A DNA stretch of 64,000 bases from Pseudomonas sp. MPC6 (GCF_006094435.1 NZ_CP034783.1:6723001-6787000), one strand, 5' to 3'. Counted from the stretch's first letter, positions 47,870 through 56,980 are shown. The notes: generated from the letters alone by a model not told the origin. Numbers and translations: made by a program.

Positions 47870-48046
47870 CTCCCTGGGGTGCTTGCCAGTTGACCACGTC
47901 CCTGAGCCGATTCGCACTACCCTGGAGGTTGCACGTTGGGCTGGTGTGCATGTCCGCTAGACGGAAAGCCTTAAAGCCTACTGCATCTTCCACCTTGAAC
48001 TTTCGGGTTCAAGGGCTAAGTCAGCAGCGGTTCATCCGGGGAGCCT
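47870..48046 (+). ncRNA. ssrS: 6S RNA
   Basis: The sequence matches Pseudomonas 6S RNA. The 5' end CTCCCTGGGGTGCTTGCCAG pairs with the 3' end CATCCGGGGAGCC to form the closing stem. Internal conserved parts include GTCCCTGAGCCGAT, GTGTGCATGTCCGC, GGAAAGCCTTAAAG and the hairpin CACCTTGAACTTTCGGGTTC followed by AAGGGCTAA. It mimics an open promoter and binds sigma-70 RNA polymerase in stationary phase. Ends were estimated from the stem and are accurate to a few bases. Confidence 0.95.
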
Positions 48047-48053
48047 GATTCCA

Positions 48054-48090
48054 GCCCGATGCCGGTTCAAATACCGGCATCGGCTTTTTT
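48054..48090 (+). terminator. Intrinsic terminator after 6S RNA
   Basis: CCCGATGCCGG and CCGGCATCGG form a stem followed by CTTTTTTAC. It separates 6S RNA from ygfA, so in this organism ygfA may be only partly co-transcribed. Confidence 0.88.
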
Positions 48091-48132
48091 ACGGGTACGC
48101 TTTACGTACTCGCCCTGCCGAAGCCGGAATAC

Positions 48133-48738
48133 ATGACCGAACCTGCGCTGCTGCCCCGCCCGCAACTTCGACGCATGCTGCGCAAGGCCCGCCGCGCATT
48201 GACCCCCGGTCAACAGCGCCAGGCTGCTCGCGGGCTGTACAAGCAACTGGCCCAACAGCCTTTGTTCCGGCGCGCCAGACACATCTCGCTGTACCTGCCT
48301 ACCGACGGTGAAATCGATCCGCGGGTGCTGCTGCGTGCCGCGCAACGCCGAGGCAAGGCCACTTATCTGCCAGTGCTCAGTGCCTGGCCGCGCACCAAAA
48401 TGGTGTTCCAGCGAGTTCGCCCTGGCGAAAAGCTCAAACCCAATCGTTTCCGCATTCTCGAACCCCGGCATAACCTCGCCCGACAACGCAAAGTCTGGGC
48501 GCTGGACCTGGTGCTGCTGCCATTGGTCGGGTTTGACGATGTCGGCGGACGCCTGGGCATGGGCGGCGGCTTCTACGATCGCAGCCTGGCGTACCTGGCG
48601 CGACGCAAAAACTGGCGCAAGCCGACGTTATTGGGCCTGGCCCATGAATGTCAGAAGGTAGAACGGTTGGCTCAGGCCAGCTGGGATGTGCCGTTACAGG
48701 GAACGGTTACGGACAAGGCCTGGTATTACGCAGGCTAG
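48133..48738 (+). CDS. ygfA: 5-formyltetrahydrofolate cyclo-ligase
   Basis: A 201-residue YgfA/Fau enzyme that converts 5-formyl-THF to 5,10-methenyl-THF with ATP. It shows RHISLYLPTDGEIDPRVLL near the start, the folate/ATP region LDLVLLPLVGFDDVGGRLGM, and the signature GGGFYDRSLAYL. Its place directly after 6S RNA is conserved. In P. fluorescens and E. coli such genes have been linked to persistence, but nothing in the sequence tests that. Confidence 0.94.
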   Translation: MTEPALLPRPQLRRMLRKARRALTPGQQRQAARGLYKQLAQQPLFRRARHISLYLPTDGEIDPRVLLRAAQRRGKATYLPVLSAWPRTKMVFQRVRPGEKLKPNRFRILEPRHNLARQRKVWALDLVLLPLVGFDDVGGRLGMGGGFYDRSLAYLARRKNWRKPTLLGLAHECQKVERLAQASWDVPLQGTVTDKAWYYAG

Positions 48739-48773
48739 ACGCCACTGCGATCAGCGGCGTCGGCAGGACAGCT

Positions 48774-48938
48774 TCAGCGCTTGAAGGCTGACGACTGTTG
48801 TTGCAGTTGCTGTTGCTGCGCGATCTCGATCGGTGCATCAGGAGCATTGTTCCACAGGCTTTGGGCATAGCCGGTGGTCACCACGCCGAGGCCGAACAAA
48901 ATCACCAAAATCCATAGTAAATCCGGTTTGCGTTTCAT
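48774..48938 (-). CDS. Small single-pass membrane protein (54 residues), unknown function
   Basis: A short frame with a good ribosome-binding site (GGGAGGCAATCG before the ATG). The product starts MKRKPDLLWILVILFGLGVV, giving a basic N-terminus and one membrane helix (about residues 7-24). A short periplasmic linker and a glutamine-rich tail follow (EIAQQQQLQQQSSAFKR). It is convergent with ygfA. I recognise no named family. The combination of start site, charge pattern and helix makes it likely to be a real gene. Confidence 0.65.
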   Translation of the reverse strand: MKRKPDLLWILVILFGLGVVTTGYAQSLWNNAPDAPIEIAQQQQLQQQSSAFKR

Positions 48939-49132
48939 CGATTGCCTCCCAAAGGCACATCAACACGATGACAGCAGCGGTATCCGTTGTAGGCCGTGCA
49001 GCAGCGTCTAGCTAAGAAGGGCGGCATTCTGCGACAACGTGAACCGACACGCAAACGCTGGCGTCAACCGACCGTCGGTTTGTCATAAAATTGCCGGACA
49101 ACTTGCCCACTTACCTCGCAAGGAGCAAAACC

Positions 49133-49582
49133 ATGGCCTATTGGCTGATGAAATCCGAGCCCGACGAACTCTCGATCAAGGATCTGGAGAAGCTCGGCAA
49201 AGCGCGCTGGGACGGGGTTCGCAACTACCAGGCACGTAATTTCCTGCGGGCCATGGCGGTGGGCGACGAGTTTTTCTTTTACCACTCCAGCTGCCCCGAA
49301 CCGGGCATTGCCGGAATCGGCAAGATTGTCGAAGCCGCGTACCCGGACCCGACGGCGCTGGAGCCGGAGAGTCATTACTTCGATCCGAAGGCCACGGCAG
49401 AGAAAAACGCCTGGAGCGCGATTGATGTTGCGCATGTGGAGACGTTTTCCAAGGTGTTGAAGCTGGATTATCTGAAGCAGCAGACGGCGCTGGCCGAGAT
49501 GCCACTGGTGCAGAAAGGCTCGCGACTGTCAGTGATGCCCGTCACCGCTGAGCAATGGACGGCGGTGCTTGGTCTGCGCTAA
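49133..49582 (+). CDS. EVE-domain protein
   Basis: A 149-residue single EVE domain: start MAYWLMKSEPDELSIKDLEK, then DGVRNYQARNFLRAMAVGDE, FFYHSSCPEPGIAGIGKIVE, and YFDPKATAEKNAWSAIDV. The fold is related to PUA and YTH domains and is thought to bind modified bases in nucleic acids. AAGGAGCAAAACC precedes the ATG at 49133. An inverted repeat AACCGAC/GTCGGTT lies about 55 bases upstream. Cytoplasmic; partner unknown. Confidence 0.92.
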   Translation: MAYWLMKSEPDELSIKDLEKLGKARWDGVRNYQARNFLRAMAVGDEFFFYHSSCPEPGIAGIGKIVEAAYPDPTALEPESHYFDPKATAEKNAWSAIDVAHVETFSKVLKLDYLKQQTALAEMPLVQKGSRLSVMPVTAEQWTAVLGLR

Positions 49583-49711
49583 ATAAGGCAGGACCGCCCG
49601 TCACTCTGGCTTACTTCACCGATCGGTCAGGTTTGACCCTCAGTTGACGGACATCAAGTCGCTCAGGCGCGTGCCTGTCAGACTACGGCGCTACAGATGC
49701 AGGATGCCTAC

Positions 49712-50677
49712 ATGTCGACGCACAGCCGTTCTTCGCTTTTCTTCGCTTTTTTACTGGGGGCTTTGCTCCTGGCCGCCGGGGGATTCGGTTACTGGAAGTC
49801 GACGCTTAACCGACTGCCCGAAGGGTTGTATGTCGGCAATGGTCGGCTTGAAGCCACTGAAGTGCAGATCGCCAGCAAGACACCCGGCCGGCTGGCTGAA
49901 GTACTGGTGGACGAAGGCGACAAAGTAACCAAAGGTCAACTGCTGGCCCGCATGGACACCCGCACCCTTGAAGCCCAGCGCAGGCAGGCTGAAGCCGAAG
50001 TAATACGCGCCCGGGAAAACCTCTCCGCCGCCCAGGCCAATGTGCAACTGCGCCAGAGTGAGCAACTGCTTGCCCATCAAGAGCTCAAACGCTCCCAGGA
50101 ACTGTTCAAGCGCGGTTTCGCCAGTGGCCAGATCATCGACCAGCAGCAGTCGCGCTTCGACACTGGCAACGCGGCCGTCGCCGCGGCCCGCGCTCAAGTG
50201 TCCGCGGTCGGTGCAGGCATTGGCGCAGCGCAGGCAGAAGTCGCTCAGTTAACCAGCGAAATTGACGACAGCAGCCTTCGGGCCCCCATCGACGGAGTGA
50301 TTCAGCTTCGCATGGCCGAACCCGGTGAAGTGCTCGGCGCCGGTGGGCGGGTACTGCTGCTGATTGACCCGAACGACCAATACATGAACCTCTATCTTGC
50401 AGCATCCGTGGCCGGACGCCTGGCGGTCGGCGATGAAGCGCGGATCTTGCTGGACGCCCTCCCCGGTCAGCCGTTGCCGGCAAAAATCAGCTTCGTGGCG
50501 GCCAAATCGCAGTTCACGCCCAAAGAAGTCGAGACCCGTGACGAGCGTCAGAAACTGGTGTTTCGGGTCAAGCTGCACCTGACCCAACCCAGCGCCGTGC
50601 CCCAGGCCAAACCGGGGATGCCCGGTAATGGTTATGTGCGCACCGCTCCTATTGACTGGCCGGCCAATCTTCAATGA
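49712..50677 (+). CDS. HlyD-family membrane fusion/periplasmic adaptor protein
   Basis: A 321-residue adaptor of the YhiI/HlyD type. An N-terminal membrane anchor (about residues 8-25) is followed by a lipoyl-like half (ATEVQIASKTPGRLAEVLVD), a coiled-coil hairpin (about 80-170), the second lipoyl half (RAPIDGVIQLRMAEPGEVL), and a beta-barrel domain. I prefer the ATG at 49712, with AGGATG upstream, over one five codons earlier. Its stop overlaps the rbbA start by four bases. With RbbA and the permease it forms an ABC export system needing an outer-membrane channel from elsewhere. Confidence 0.9.
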   Translation: MSTHSRSSLFFAFLLGALLLAAGGFGYWKSTLNRLPEGLYVGNGRLEATEVQIASKTPGRLAEVLVDEGDKVTKGQLLARMDTRTLEAQRRQAEAEVIRARENLSAAQANVQLRQSEQLLAHQELKRSQELFKRGFASGQIIDQQQSRFDTGNAAVAAARAQVSAVGAGIGAAQAEVAQLTSEIDDSSLRAPIDGVIQLRMAEPGEVLGAGGRVLLLIDPNDQYMNLYLAASVAGRLAVGDEARILLDALPGQPLPAKISFVAAKSQFTPKEVETRDERQKLVFRVKLHLTQPSAVPQAKPGMPGNGYVRTAPIDWPANLQ

Positions 50678-53397
50678 CCGGCCTGGCACTGCATGCCACC
50701 CGCCTTCAGCACCGTTATGGTCAACAGCAGGCGCTGACCGACATCACATTCAGCCTGCCCGCCGGTACCCGGTGCGGGTTGATTGGTCCGGATGGCGCCG
50801 GTAAATCCAGCCTGCTGGGATTGATCGCCGGCGTGAAGACATTACAAGACGGCCAACTGGAAGTGCTCGGTGGCTCGATCCAGGACCGGCGCCACCGCAA
50901 CAGCCTCTACTCGCGTATCGCGTTCATGCCTCAAGGCCTGGGCGGCAACCTGTACCCTGATCTCTCGATCCGCGAGAACATTCACTTCTTCGCCACACTG
51001 TTCGGGCTGTCGGGGGCGGAGTGCGATCAGCGCATGCAGAGTCTGTTGCTTGCCACTGATCTACTGCGGTTTGCCGAGCGCCCAGCCGGCAAGCTATCGG
51101 GCGGGATGAAACAGAAGCTCGGCCTCTGTTGTGCGCTGATCCATGAACCGGACCTATTGATCCTCGATGAACCGACCACTGGCGTCGATCCATTGTCCCG
51201 GCGGCGCTTCTGGGAGTTGATTGATGACGTTCGGCGCCAACGCCCGCAACTGACGCTACTGGTCGCCACCGCGTACATGGAAGAGGCCGAGCAGTTCGAA
51301 CACTGCCTGATGCTCGATGACGGCAAGCTGATCGCCGCCGGTTTGACCCGCGAACTGGAGACGGTTACTCCTGGTGGCAAACTTGATGAAGCCTTCACCC
51401 ACTTTCAGGGCGACACCGGTCATGACAACCAGCCGCTACTGATCCCTCCTCGAACCAATGCCACAACCGACATCGCCATCGAAGCCCATGACCTGACCCT
51501 GCGCTTCGGCGATTTCACGGCTGTGGACAAGGTCAGCTTCGCCATCGGCCGCGGCGAAATCTTCGGGTTTCTGGGCTCCAACGGCTGCGGCAAAACCACC
51601 ACCATGAAAGTGCTCACCGGGCTTATTCCGGCCAGCGAAGGCCGTGCCACGTTGCTGGGCAATCCGGTGAACGCCAAGGATCTGGCCACCCGCAAACGCG
51701 TTGGTTTCATGTCCCAGAGTTTCTCTTTGTATGGCGAACTCAGCGTCCGGCAGAACCTGGACTTGCACGCGCGACTGTTCGATTTGCCCAAGGCCGACAG
51801 CGCTCAGCGCATCGACGAGCTGATCCAGCGTTTCAACCTGGGCAGCGTTGCCCATCAGCCCTCCGGTGCGTTGCCGCTTGGCCTGCGCCAACGCTTGTCC
51901 CTGGCGGTGGCGGTGCTGCATCGCCCGGAAGTGCTGATCCTTGACGAACCGACTTCCGGTGTCGACCCGGCGGCCCGAGACGATTTCTGGCGGCTGCTGA
52001 TCGAACTGTCCCGCGAACAGGGCGTGACGATTTTCCTGTCCACCCATTTCATGAACGAAGCCCAGCGCTGCGACCGCATCTCATTGATGCACGCCGGCAA
52101 GGTATTGGCCTGCGACACCCCGGCAGCCCTGCAACAGCAGTTCAAGGGCCAGACACTGGAGGCGGCGTTCGTCACCTGTCTGGAACAGGCCCAGGGCCCG
52201 ATCGCAACGGCGCCGTCGCCAGCGTCCGTCGACGCGACGCTCGTACCGATCACACCGATGAAAGATCACGGCTTCAGTTTTGGACGACTGCGGGCACTGG
52301 CGAGTCGTGAAAGCAAGGAGCTGCTGCGCGATAAAGTGCGCATGGCCTTCGCCCTGCTCGGGGCGATTCTCATGATGGTGATCTTCGGCTACGGCATTTC
52401 CCTGGATGTGGAAAAACTCGCCTTCGCGGTTTACGACCAGGACCAGACCCCGCAAAGCCGGGCTTATCTGGAAGCCTTCCGCGGCTCCCGTTACTTCGAT
52501 GAGCAACCCTCCATAAGTGATGCGGCGCAGTTGCATCGACGATTACAACGCTCGGAAATCAAACTGGCGCTGGAGATCCCGCCTGGATTCGGCCGAGACC
52601 TGTTCGCCGGCCGCCAACCCACGGTGGCGGCCTGGCTCGATGGCGGCATGCCGTTTCGCGCCGAAACCAGCCGCAACTATGTGGAAGCGGTCCACCTGGC
52701 CAACCTGGAGCAATTGGCCGAGCAGTCCAGCCCGGCGCTGAACCGGCAAGCATCGGCCAAACTGGAAACCCGCTTCCGCTACAACCAGGACGTCATCAGC
52801 GTCAACGCCATCGGTCCCGGGGTGATGGCGCTGATCCTGGCGTTCATCCCGGCCATGCTGACTGCCCTGGGCATCGTGCGGGAGAAGGAGTTAGGCTCGA
52901 TCACCAACTTCTACGCTACACCGCTGACCCGCCTGGAGTTCCTGTTAGGTAAACAGGTGCCGTATCTGGCCGTCAGCCTGATCAACCTCGCCGTCCTGAC
53001 GGCCATGAATCGCTGGCTGTTCGGCGTGCCCTTCAAGGGCAGCGCACTGACCCTGGCTTTCGGCGGGCTGCTCTACGTGCTGGCGACCACCAGCATGGGT
53101 CTGTTGATTTCAGCATTCACCCGAACCCAGATTGCCGCCATCCTCGGTACCATGATCATCACCAGTCTGCCGACCATTCAGTTTTCCGGCTTGATTGTGC
53201 CGCGCTCGTCCCTTGATGGCGCGGCCGCAGTCATGGGGATGCTGTTTCCGGCGGGCTACTTCCTCGACATCGCCGTCGGCACCTTTACCAAGGCGCTGGA
53301 TATCCGGCAGTTGTGGCCGCAATGCCTGGCACTGTTCGGATTCTTTCTCGCGTTCACCGGGCTTAGCCTGGCCATGCTGAAAAAGCAGGAGGTCTGA
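50674..53397 (+). CDS. rbbA: Fused ABC ATPase-ATPase-permease, RbbA/YhiH type
   Basis: A 907-residue protein with two nucleotide-binding domains followed by an ABC-2 permease domain. The first domain has Walker A GPDGAGKS (39-46) and signature LSGGMKQKLGL. The second has GSNGCGKTTT and LILDEPTSGVDP, but its signature reads LPLGLRQRLSL, without the usual SGG. The permease part (about 540-907) begins near ESKELLRDKVRMAFALLGAI and has six hydrophobic segments. E. coli RbbA was described as ribosome-associated, but this operon, with an HlyD adaptor and a second permease, points to export. The stop overlaps the next start. Confidence 0.9.
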   Translation: MTGLALHATRLQHRYGQQQALTDITFSLPAGTRCGLIGPDGAGKSSLLGLIAGVKTLQDGQLEVLGGSIQDRRHRNSLYSRIAFMPQGLGGNLYPDLSIRENIHFFATLFGLSGAECDQRMQSLLLATDLLRFAERPAGKLSGGMKQKLGLCCALIHEPDLLILDEPTTGVDPLSRRRFWELIDDVRRQRPQLTLLVATAYMEEAEQFEHCLMLDDGKLIAAGLTRELETVTPGGKLDEAFTHFQGDTGHDNQPLLIPPRTNATTDIAIEAHDLTLRFGDFTAVDKVSFAIGRGEIFGFLGSNGCGKTTTMKVLTGLIPASEGRATLLGNPVNAKDLATRKRVGFMSQSFSLYGELSVRQNLDLHARLFDLPKADSAQRIDELIQRFNLGSVAHQPSGALPLGLRQRLSLAVAVLHRPEVLILDEPTSGVDPAARDDFWRLLIELSREQGVTIFLSTHFMNEAQRCDRISLMHAGKVLACDTPAALQQQFKGQTLEAAFVTCLEQAQGPIATAPSPASVDATLVPITPMKDHGFSFGRLRALASRESKELLRDKVRMAFALLGAILMMVIFGYGISLDVEKLAFAVYDQDQTPQSRAYLEAFRGSRYFDEQPSISDAAQLHRRLQRSEIKLALEIPPGFGRDLFAGRQPTVAAWLDGGMPFRAETSRNYVEAVHLANLEQLAEQSSPALNRQASAKLETRFRYNQDVISVNAIGPGVMALILAFIPAMLTALGIVREKELGSITNFYATPLTRLEFLLGKQVPYLAVSLINLAVLTAMNRWLFGVPFKGSALTLAFGGLLYVLATTSMGLLISAFTRTQIAAILGTMIITSLPTIQFSGLIVPRSSLDGAAAVMGMLFPAGYFLDIAVGTFTKALDIRQLWPQCLALFGFFLAFTGLSLAMLKKQEV

Positions 53398-54515
53398 TGC
53401 ACAAGCTTGCGCACATCCTGCGCCTTGGCCTCAAGGAACTCACGAGCCTGCGACACGACAGCGTGTTGCTACTGTTCCTGTTCTACGCCTTTACCGTGGC
53501 GATCTACATGCCGGCCGCGGGCTCCGTGATCGGCGTGCACAACGCCAGTGTGGCCATGGTCGATGAAGATCACAGCCGCCTGTCACGACAACTGGCCCAA
53601 GCCCTGCAACCACCGGAATTCCAGCCGCCGGTGTCGCTGCCCTATGAACAAATGGACGAAATGCTGGACAGCGGGCGATACACCTTCGTGATCAATGTTC
53701 CGGCAAATTTTCAGGCGGATCTGTTGGCCGGCCGCCAACCGGCGGTGCAGGTCAACGTCGACGCCACGGCCATGAGCCAGGCCTTCATGGGCGCGGGTTA
53801 CATCGGACGGATTTTCCAGCGCGAGCTGCTGACCTACAGCGGCCAGGGCGATGCGGCGAGCAAGCCCCCCGCGCTGCTGACGACGCGAGCGCTGTTCAAT
53901 ATCAACCTGGAGGGTGGCTGGTTCCTGGCGGTGATTCAGATCGTCAACAACATCACCATCCTCGCCATCATCCTGACCGGCACAGCGCTGCTGCGTGAGC
54001 GCGAACACGGCACCCTCGACCATTTGCTGGTGCTGCCGCTGACGGCGCTGGAGATCATGCTGGCAAAAATCTGGAGCAATATGCTGGTGGTGGTGCTCTG
54101 CACCTGGGTGTCGCTGGAAGTGATAGTCAAAGGCGCGCTCGGCGTGCCGCTGGCCGGCTCCATGACCTTATTTTTGCTGGTGACAGCGGTTTATCTGTTC
54201 GCCAGCACGGCGCTGGGAATATTCCTCGCCACCCTCGCCCGCTCGACACCGCAGTTCGGCCTGTTGGCGATTCCGGTGATTATCCCGATGTTGCTGCTAT
54301 CAGGCGGCAGTACGCCACTCGACAGCATGCCGCAATGGCTGCAATGGGTGATGCAGTGCTCGCCATCGACTCACTTCGTCAGCCTCAGCGCCGCGATACT
54401 GTTTCGCGACGCCGGCATCAGTGTGGTGTGGCCGGATTTGCTGGCACTGAGCACCATCGGTCTGCTGTTTTTTACCATTGCGCTGATGCGGTTTCGCAAG
54501 AGCCTGGCGTCCTGA
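53397..54515 (+). CDS. ABC-2 type permease, YhhJ-like
   Basis: A 372-residue ABC-2 permease with one N-terminal membrane helix (VLLLFLFYAFTVAIYMPAAG), a large periplasmic domain (about 45-170), and five C-terminal helices. The conserved segment LREREHGTLDHLLVLPLTAL is present. The start codon shares one base with the rbbA stop (TGATG). Probably heterodimerises with the permease half of RbbA. The exported compound is unknown. Confidence 0.9.
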   Translation: MHKLAHILRLGLKELTSLRHDSVLLLFLFYAFTVAIYMPAAGSVIGVHNASVAMVDEDHSRLSRQLAQALQPPEFQPPVSLPYEQMDEMLDSGRYTFVINVPANFQADLLAGRQPAVQVNVDATAMSQAFMGAGYIGRIFQRELLTYSGQGDAASKPPALLTTRALFNINLEGGWFLAVIQIVNNITILAIILTGTALLREREHGTLDHLLVLPLTALEIMLAKIWSNMLVVVLCTWVSLEVIVKGALGVPLAGSMTLFLLVTAVYLFASTALGIFLATLARSTPQFGLLAIPVIIPMLLLSGGSTPLDSMPQWLQWVMQCSPSTHFVSLSAAILFRDAGISVVWPDLLALSTIGLLFFTIALMRFRKSLAS

Positions 54516-54553
54516 CAGACCGCGTCGCCCCCTTCGCCGGAACAGCGAAAAAC

Positions 54554-54961
54554 TTACTGAATGATGAGGTTGTTGAACAACAAATCCTCGACCACCGGCT
54601 TGCCGGTCTCATCGCTCATCACTTGTCGGGTCTGCTTCAGGGCCTCCTGACGCAGCTTCTCCTTGGCCTCGACATTGTTCATCGCCTCGGTGCTCTGCTG
54701 CGCAAACAACCCCACCAACTGATTACGAATCAGCGGTTCATTGGCCTTCACCAGCTTGGTCGCCTCGTCCCCGGTCACCCGCAACGCCACATCAGCCTTG
54801 TAGACCTTGAGCTTCGGCGTACCGTCCAGCCCATAGTTACCCACGAACGGCGGGCTCAAGGTGATGTAATTGACCTTCGGCGCTTCACCTTCCTTGGCTT
54901 CTTCGGCCACCGCTGCCACAGGTAGAGACAGGGCCAGCAACAACATGATCCACGCTTTCAC
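54554..54961 (-). CDS. FliL-domain periplasmic/membrane protein outside flagellar context
   Basis: A 135-residue protein with a signal/anchor (KAWIMLLLALSLPVAAVA) and a FliL-like domain: VNYITLSPPFVGNYGLDG, LKVYKADVALRVTGDEATKL, NQLVGLFAQQSTEAMNN. The GTG at 54961 has AAGGAG nine bases upstream, better than any start in the longer frame to 55072. FliL normally works at the flagellar motor; there are no flagellar genes here, so this is one of the stand-alone members of unknown function. Convergent with the permease gene, divergent from the quinone oxidoreductase. Confidence 0.82.
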   Translation of the reverse strand: MKAWIMLLLALSLPVAAVAEEAKEGEAPKVNYITLSPPFVGNYGLDGTPKLKVYKADVALRVTGDEATKLVKANEPLIRNQLVGLFAQQSTEAMNNVEAKEKLRQEALKQTRQVMSDETGKPVVEDLLFNNLIIQ

Positions 54962-55111
54962 ACTTCGCTCCTTATCCGGTTTGCGGCCTAGCATATCGAC
55001 CCGCCGCGCCAGCACAAGCTTATAGCGGCCTATAAGGGCGGGGCATGCTCGTTGACCCTTCAATTCACACACCTACACTTATCGGCCATCACTCCCAAAG
55101 GAATAGCCCTG

Positions 55112-56089
55112 ATGAAAGCCGTGCTGTGCAAAGCCTTCGGCCCTGCCGAATCGCTGGTGCTGGAAGACGTCGCCAGCCCTGTCGCGAAGAAGAATGAAAT
55201 CCTGCTGGAAGTGCACGCCGCGGGGGTGAATTTCCCCGACACGCTGATCATCGAGGGCAAATACCAGTTCAAGCCGCCCTTCCCCTTTTCCCCCGGTGGC
55301 GAAGCGGCGGGCGTGATCCGTGCGGTGGGCGAAAAAGTCAGCCACCTGAAGGTCGGCGACCGGGTCATGGCCCTGACCGGCTGGGGCAGCTTTGCCGAAG
55401 AAGTGGCGGTGCCGGGCTATAACGCAATGCCGATCCCGCCGTCCATGGACTTCAACACCGCCGCCGCCTTCAGCATGACTTATGGCACCTCGATGCACGC
55501 GCTCAAGCAACGGGGCCATCTGCAGCCGGGTGAAACCCTGCTGGTGCTCGGCGCTTCCGGCGGTGTCGGCCTGGCAGCGGTGGAAATCGGCAAAGCCATG
55601 GGCGCCCGGGTGATCGCTGCCGCCAGCAGCGCGGAAAAACTCGCCGTGGCCAAGGCGGCCGGCGCCGACGAGTTGATCAACTACAGCGAAACCAGCCTCA
55701 AGGACGAAATCAAGCGCCTGACCGACGGCCAGGGTGCCGACGTGATCTACGATCCGGTCGGCGGCGACCTGTTCGACCAGGCCATCCGCGCCATCGCCTG
55801 GAACGGGCGCCTGCTGGTGGTCGGTTTCGCCAGCGGCCGCATTCCGGAACTGCCGGTTAACCTGGCGCTGCTCAAAGGTGCAGCCGTGGTCGGCGTGTTC
55901 TGGGGCTCGTTTGCCCAGCGCCAGCCTCAGGACAACGCGGCAAACTTCCAGCAATTGTTTGGCTGGTTTGCCGAGGGCAAGCTGAAGCCGCTGGTGTCGC
56001 AGGTGTATCCATTGGGCAATGCGGCGCAGGCGATCAATGATCTGGGTCAGCGCAAGGCGGTTGGCAAGGTGGTGGTACAGGTTCGCTGA
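55112..56089 (+). CDS. NADPH:quinone oxidoreductase (zinc-independent MDR family)
   Basis: A 325-residue medium-chain dehydrogenase/reductase without the zinc-ligand cysteines. The nucleotide-binding motif GASGGVG is at 147-153, in a typical Rossmann segment (LVLGASGGVGLAAVEIGKAM). The N-terminal catalytic part contains VHAAGVNFPDTLIIEG. It probably reduces quinones or enones with NADPH. Start at 55112 follows AAAGGAATAGCCCTG. The same gene precedes glpT in P. aeruginosa as I recall. Confidence 0.9.
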   Translation: MKAVLCKAFGPAESLVLEDVASPVAKKNEILLEVHAAGVNFPDTLIIEGKYQFKPPFPFSPGGEAAGVIRAVGEKVSHLKVGDRVMALTGWGSFAEEVAVPGYNAMPIPPSMDFNTAAAFSMTYGTSMHALKQRGHLQPGETLLVLGASGGVGLAAVEIGKAMGARVIAAASSAEKLAVAKAAGADELINYSETSLKDEIKRLTDGQGADVIYDPVGGDLFDQAIRAIAWNGRLLVVGFASGRIPELPVNLALLKGAAVVGVFWGSFAQRQPQDNAANFQQLFGWFAEGKLKPLVSQVYPLGNAAQAINDLGQRKAVGKVVVQVR

Positions 56090-56151
56090 ACCCCGTGGAG
56101 CGGTCTGGACCTCGAATGAATTATCCAGACCGCCTCATGACGAGCCGGACG

Positions 56152-56766
56152 CTACAACAGTTGCCGAATCTCCTCCGGCAGCAAACTCATGTATTTGAGC
56201 ACCGGGCCGCTGCGGCAGCTCCTGACAATGGTCGGCACACGCGTGTTCAGGTTGGCAATCCATTCCAGGCGCTGCTCCTTCGGTAATTGGGTGACGTGAA
56301 ACACGTTCGACAGATACGCCCGGGTGTAATGAAACGGCGCGGCATCCACCCACGCAGACTCCGGGACATTGAGCAGTTGCTCGTTGACGTCGCGACATTT
56401 CAATTTCTTGAGCCACTGGTTGGCGTGGATCGGCGAATCGAGATCCAGGCGGAATACCAGTGGAGCGATAATTTCCTGCTTCGCAGGCTTGTCTTTATCA
56501 ACCGTCCAAGGCCTGAACCGCCACTGCTCTATCGCAACCCTGCTCGCTTCGGCCAGGTCAGGATGATCGCTTTCCAGGATTCTCACCTTGCTCACCGAAC
56601 CATCGGCATTGGCGATGAACTCGACTCGGACATTGCCGGTTATGCCAGCCCTCAGAAGCGCTGGAGGATAAATCGGCTTGGGGTTGTTTTCCGGTATCAG
56701 AAAGAACTCCCCTGCCCTGATATCTGCCGATAAACCCAGCAACAGCACAAACGCAAACCACCGCAT
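56152..56766 (-). CDS. Secreted protein with an N-terminal TonB C-terminal-like domain
   Basis: A 204-residue protein. A cleavable-looking signal (MRWFAFVLLLGLSADIRAGE) is followed directly by a TonB-C-type fold (about residues 27-90): PKPIYPPALLRAGITGNVRV, EFIANADGSVSKVRI, AIEQWRFRPW. It lacks the proline-rich linker that real TonB proteins use to cross the periplasm. Residues 105-204 form a second region with two or three cysteines and no family I know. GGAGGGGAGGGGTT precedes the ATG at 56766. No TonB-dependent receptor or ExbBD genes are nearby. Confidence 0.75.
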   Translation of the reverse strand: MRWFAFVLLLGLSADIRAGEFFLIPENNPKPIYPPALLRAGITGNVRVEFIANADGSVSKVRILESDHPDLAEASRVAIEQWRFRPWTVDKDKPAKQEIIAPLVFRLDLDSPIHANQWLKKLKCRDVNEQLLNVPESAWVDAAPFHYTRAYLSNVFHVTQLPKEQRLEWIANLNTRVPTIVRSCRSGPVLKYMSLLPEEIRQLL

Positions 56767-56962
56767 AACCCCTCCCCTCCATGATCGAAACACTAAAACT
56801 CCCTTGCAAAGCTTACGCAGCAGCGACCTGAAACAGAACGTCGCAACCTCTCCTTTGAACGAAGGACGCTTCCCAAAAACCAGTACTCATCCGGACAGAT
56901 GAGGCGCAAAGGATGGAAGTGGTAATCCTTCCTACAACGTCCTTCACTTACGTCTGAGCGAC

Positions 56963-56980
56963 ATGTTCGTAAGAGAACAT
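56963..56980. promoter_or_regulatory. Candidate GlpR operator 1
   Basis: ATGTTCGTAAGAGAACAT is an inverted repeat with six-base arms. It differs at about one position from the E. coli GlpR consensus half-sites as I remember them (ATGTTCG-N4-CGAACAT). It lies about 110 bases before the glpT start. Confidence 0.55.

Noticed and set aside
49618..49627. Palindrome ACCGATCGGT before the HlyD-type gene
   Set aside because: A ten-base palindrome is expected by chance in high-GC DNA and no regulator gene is adjacent.
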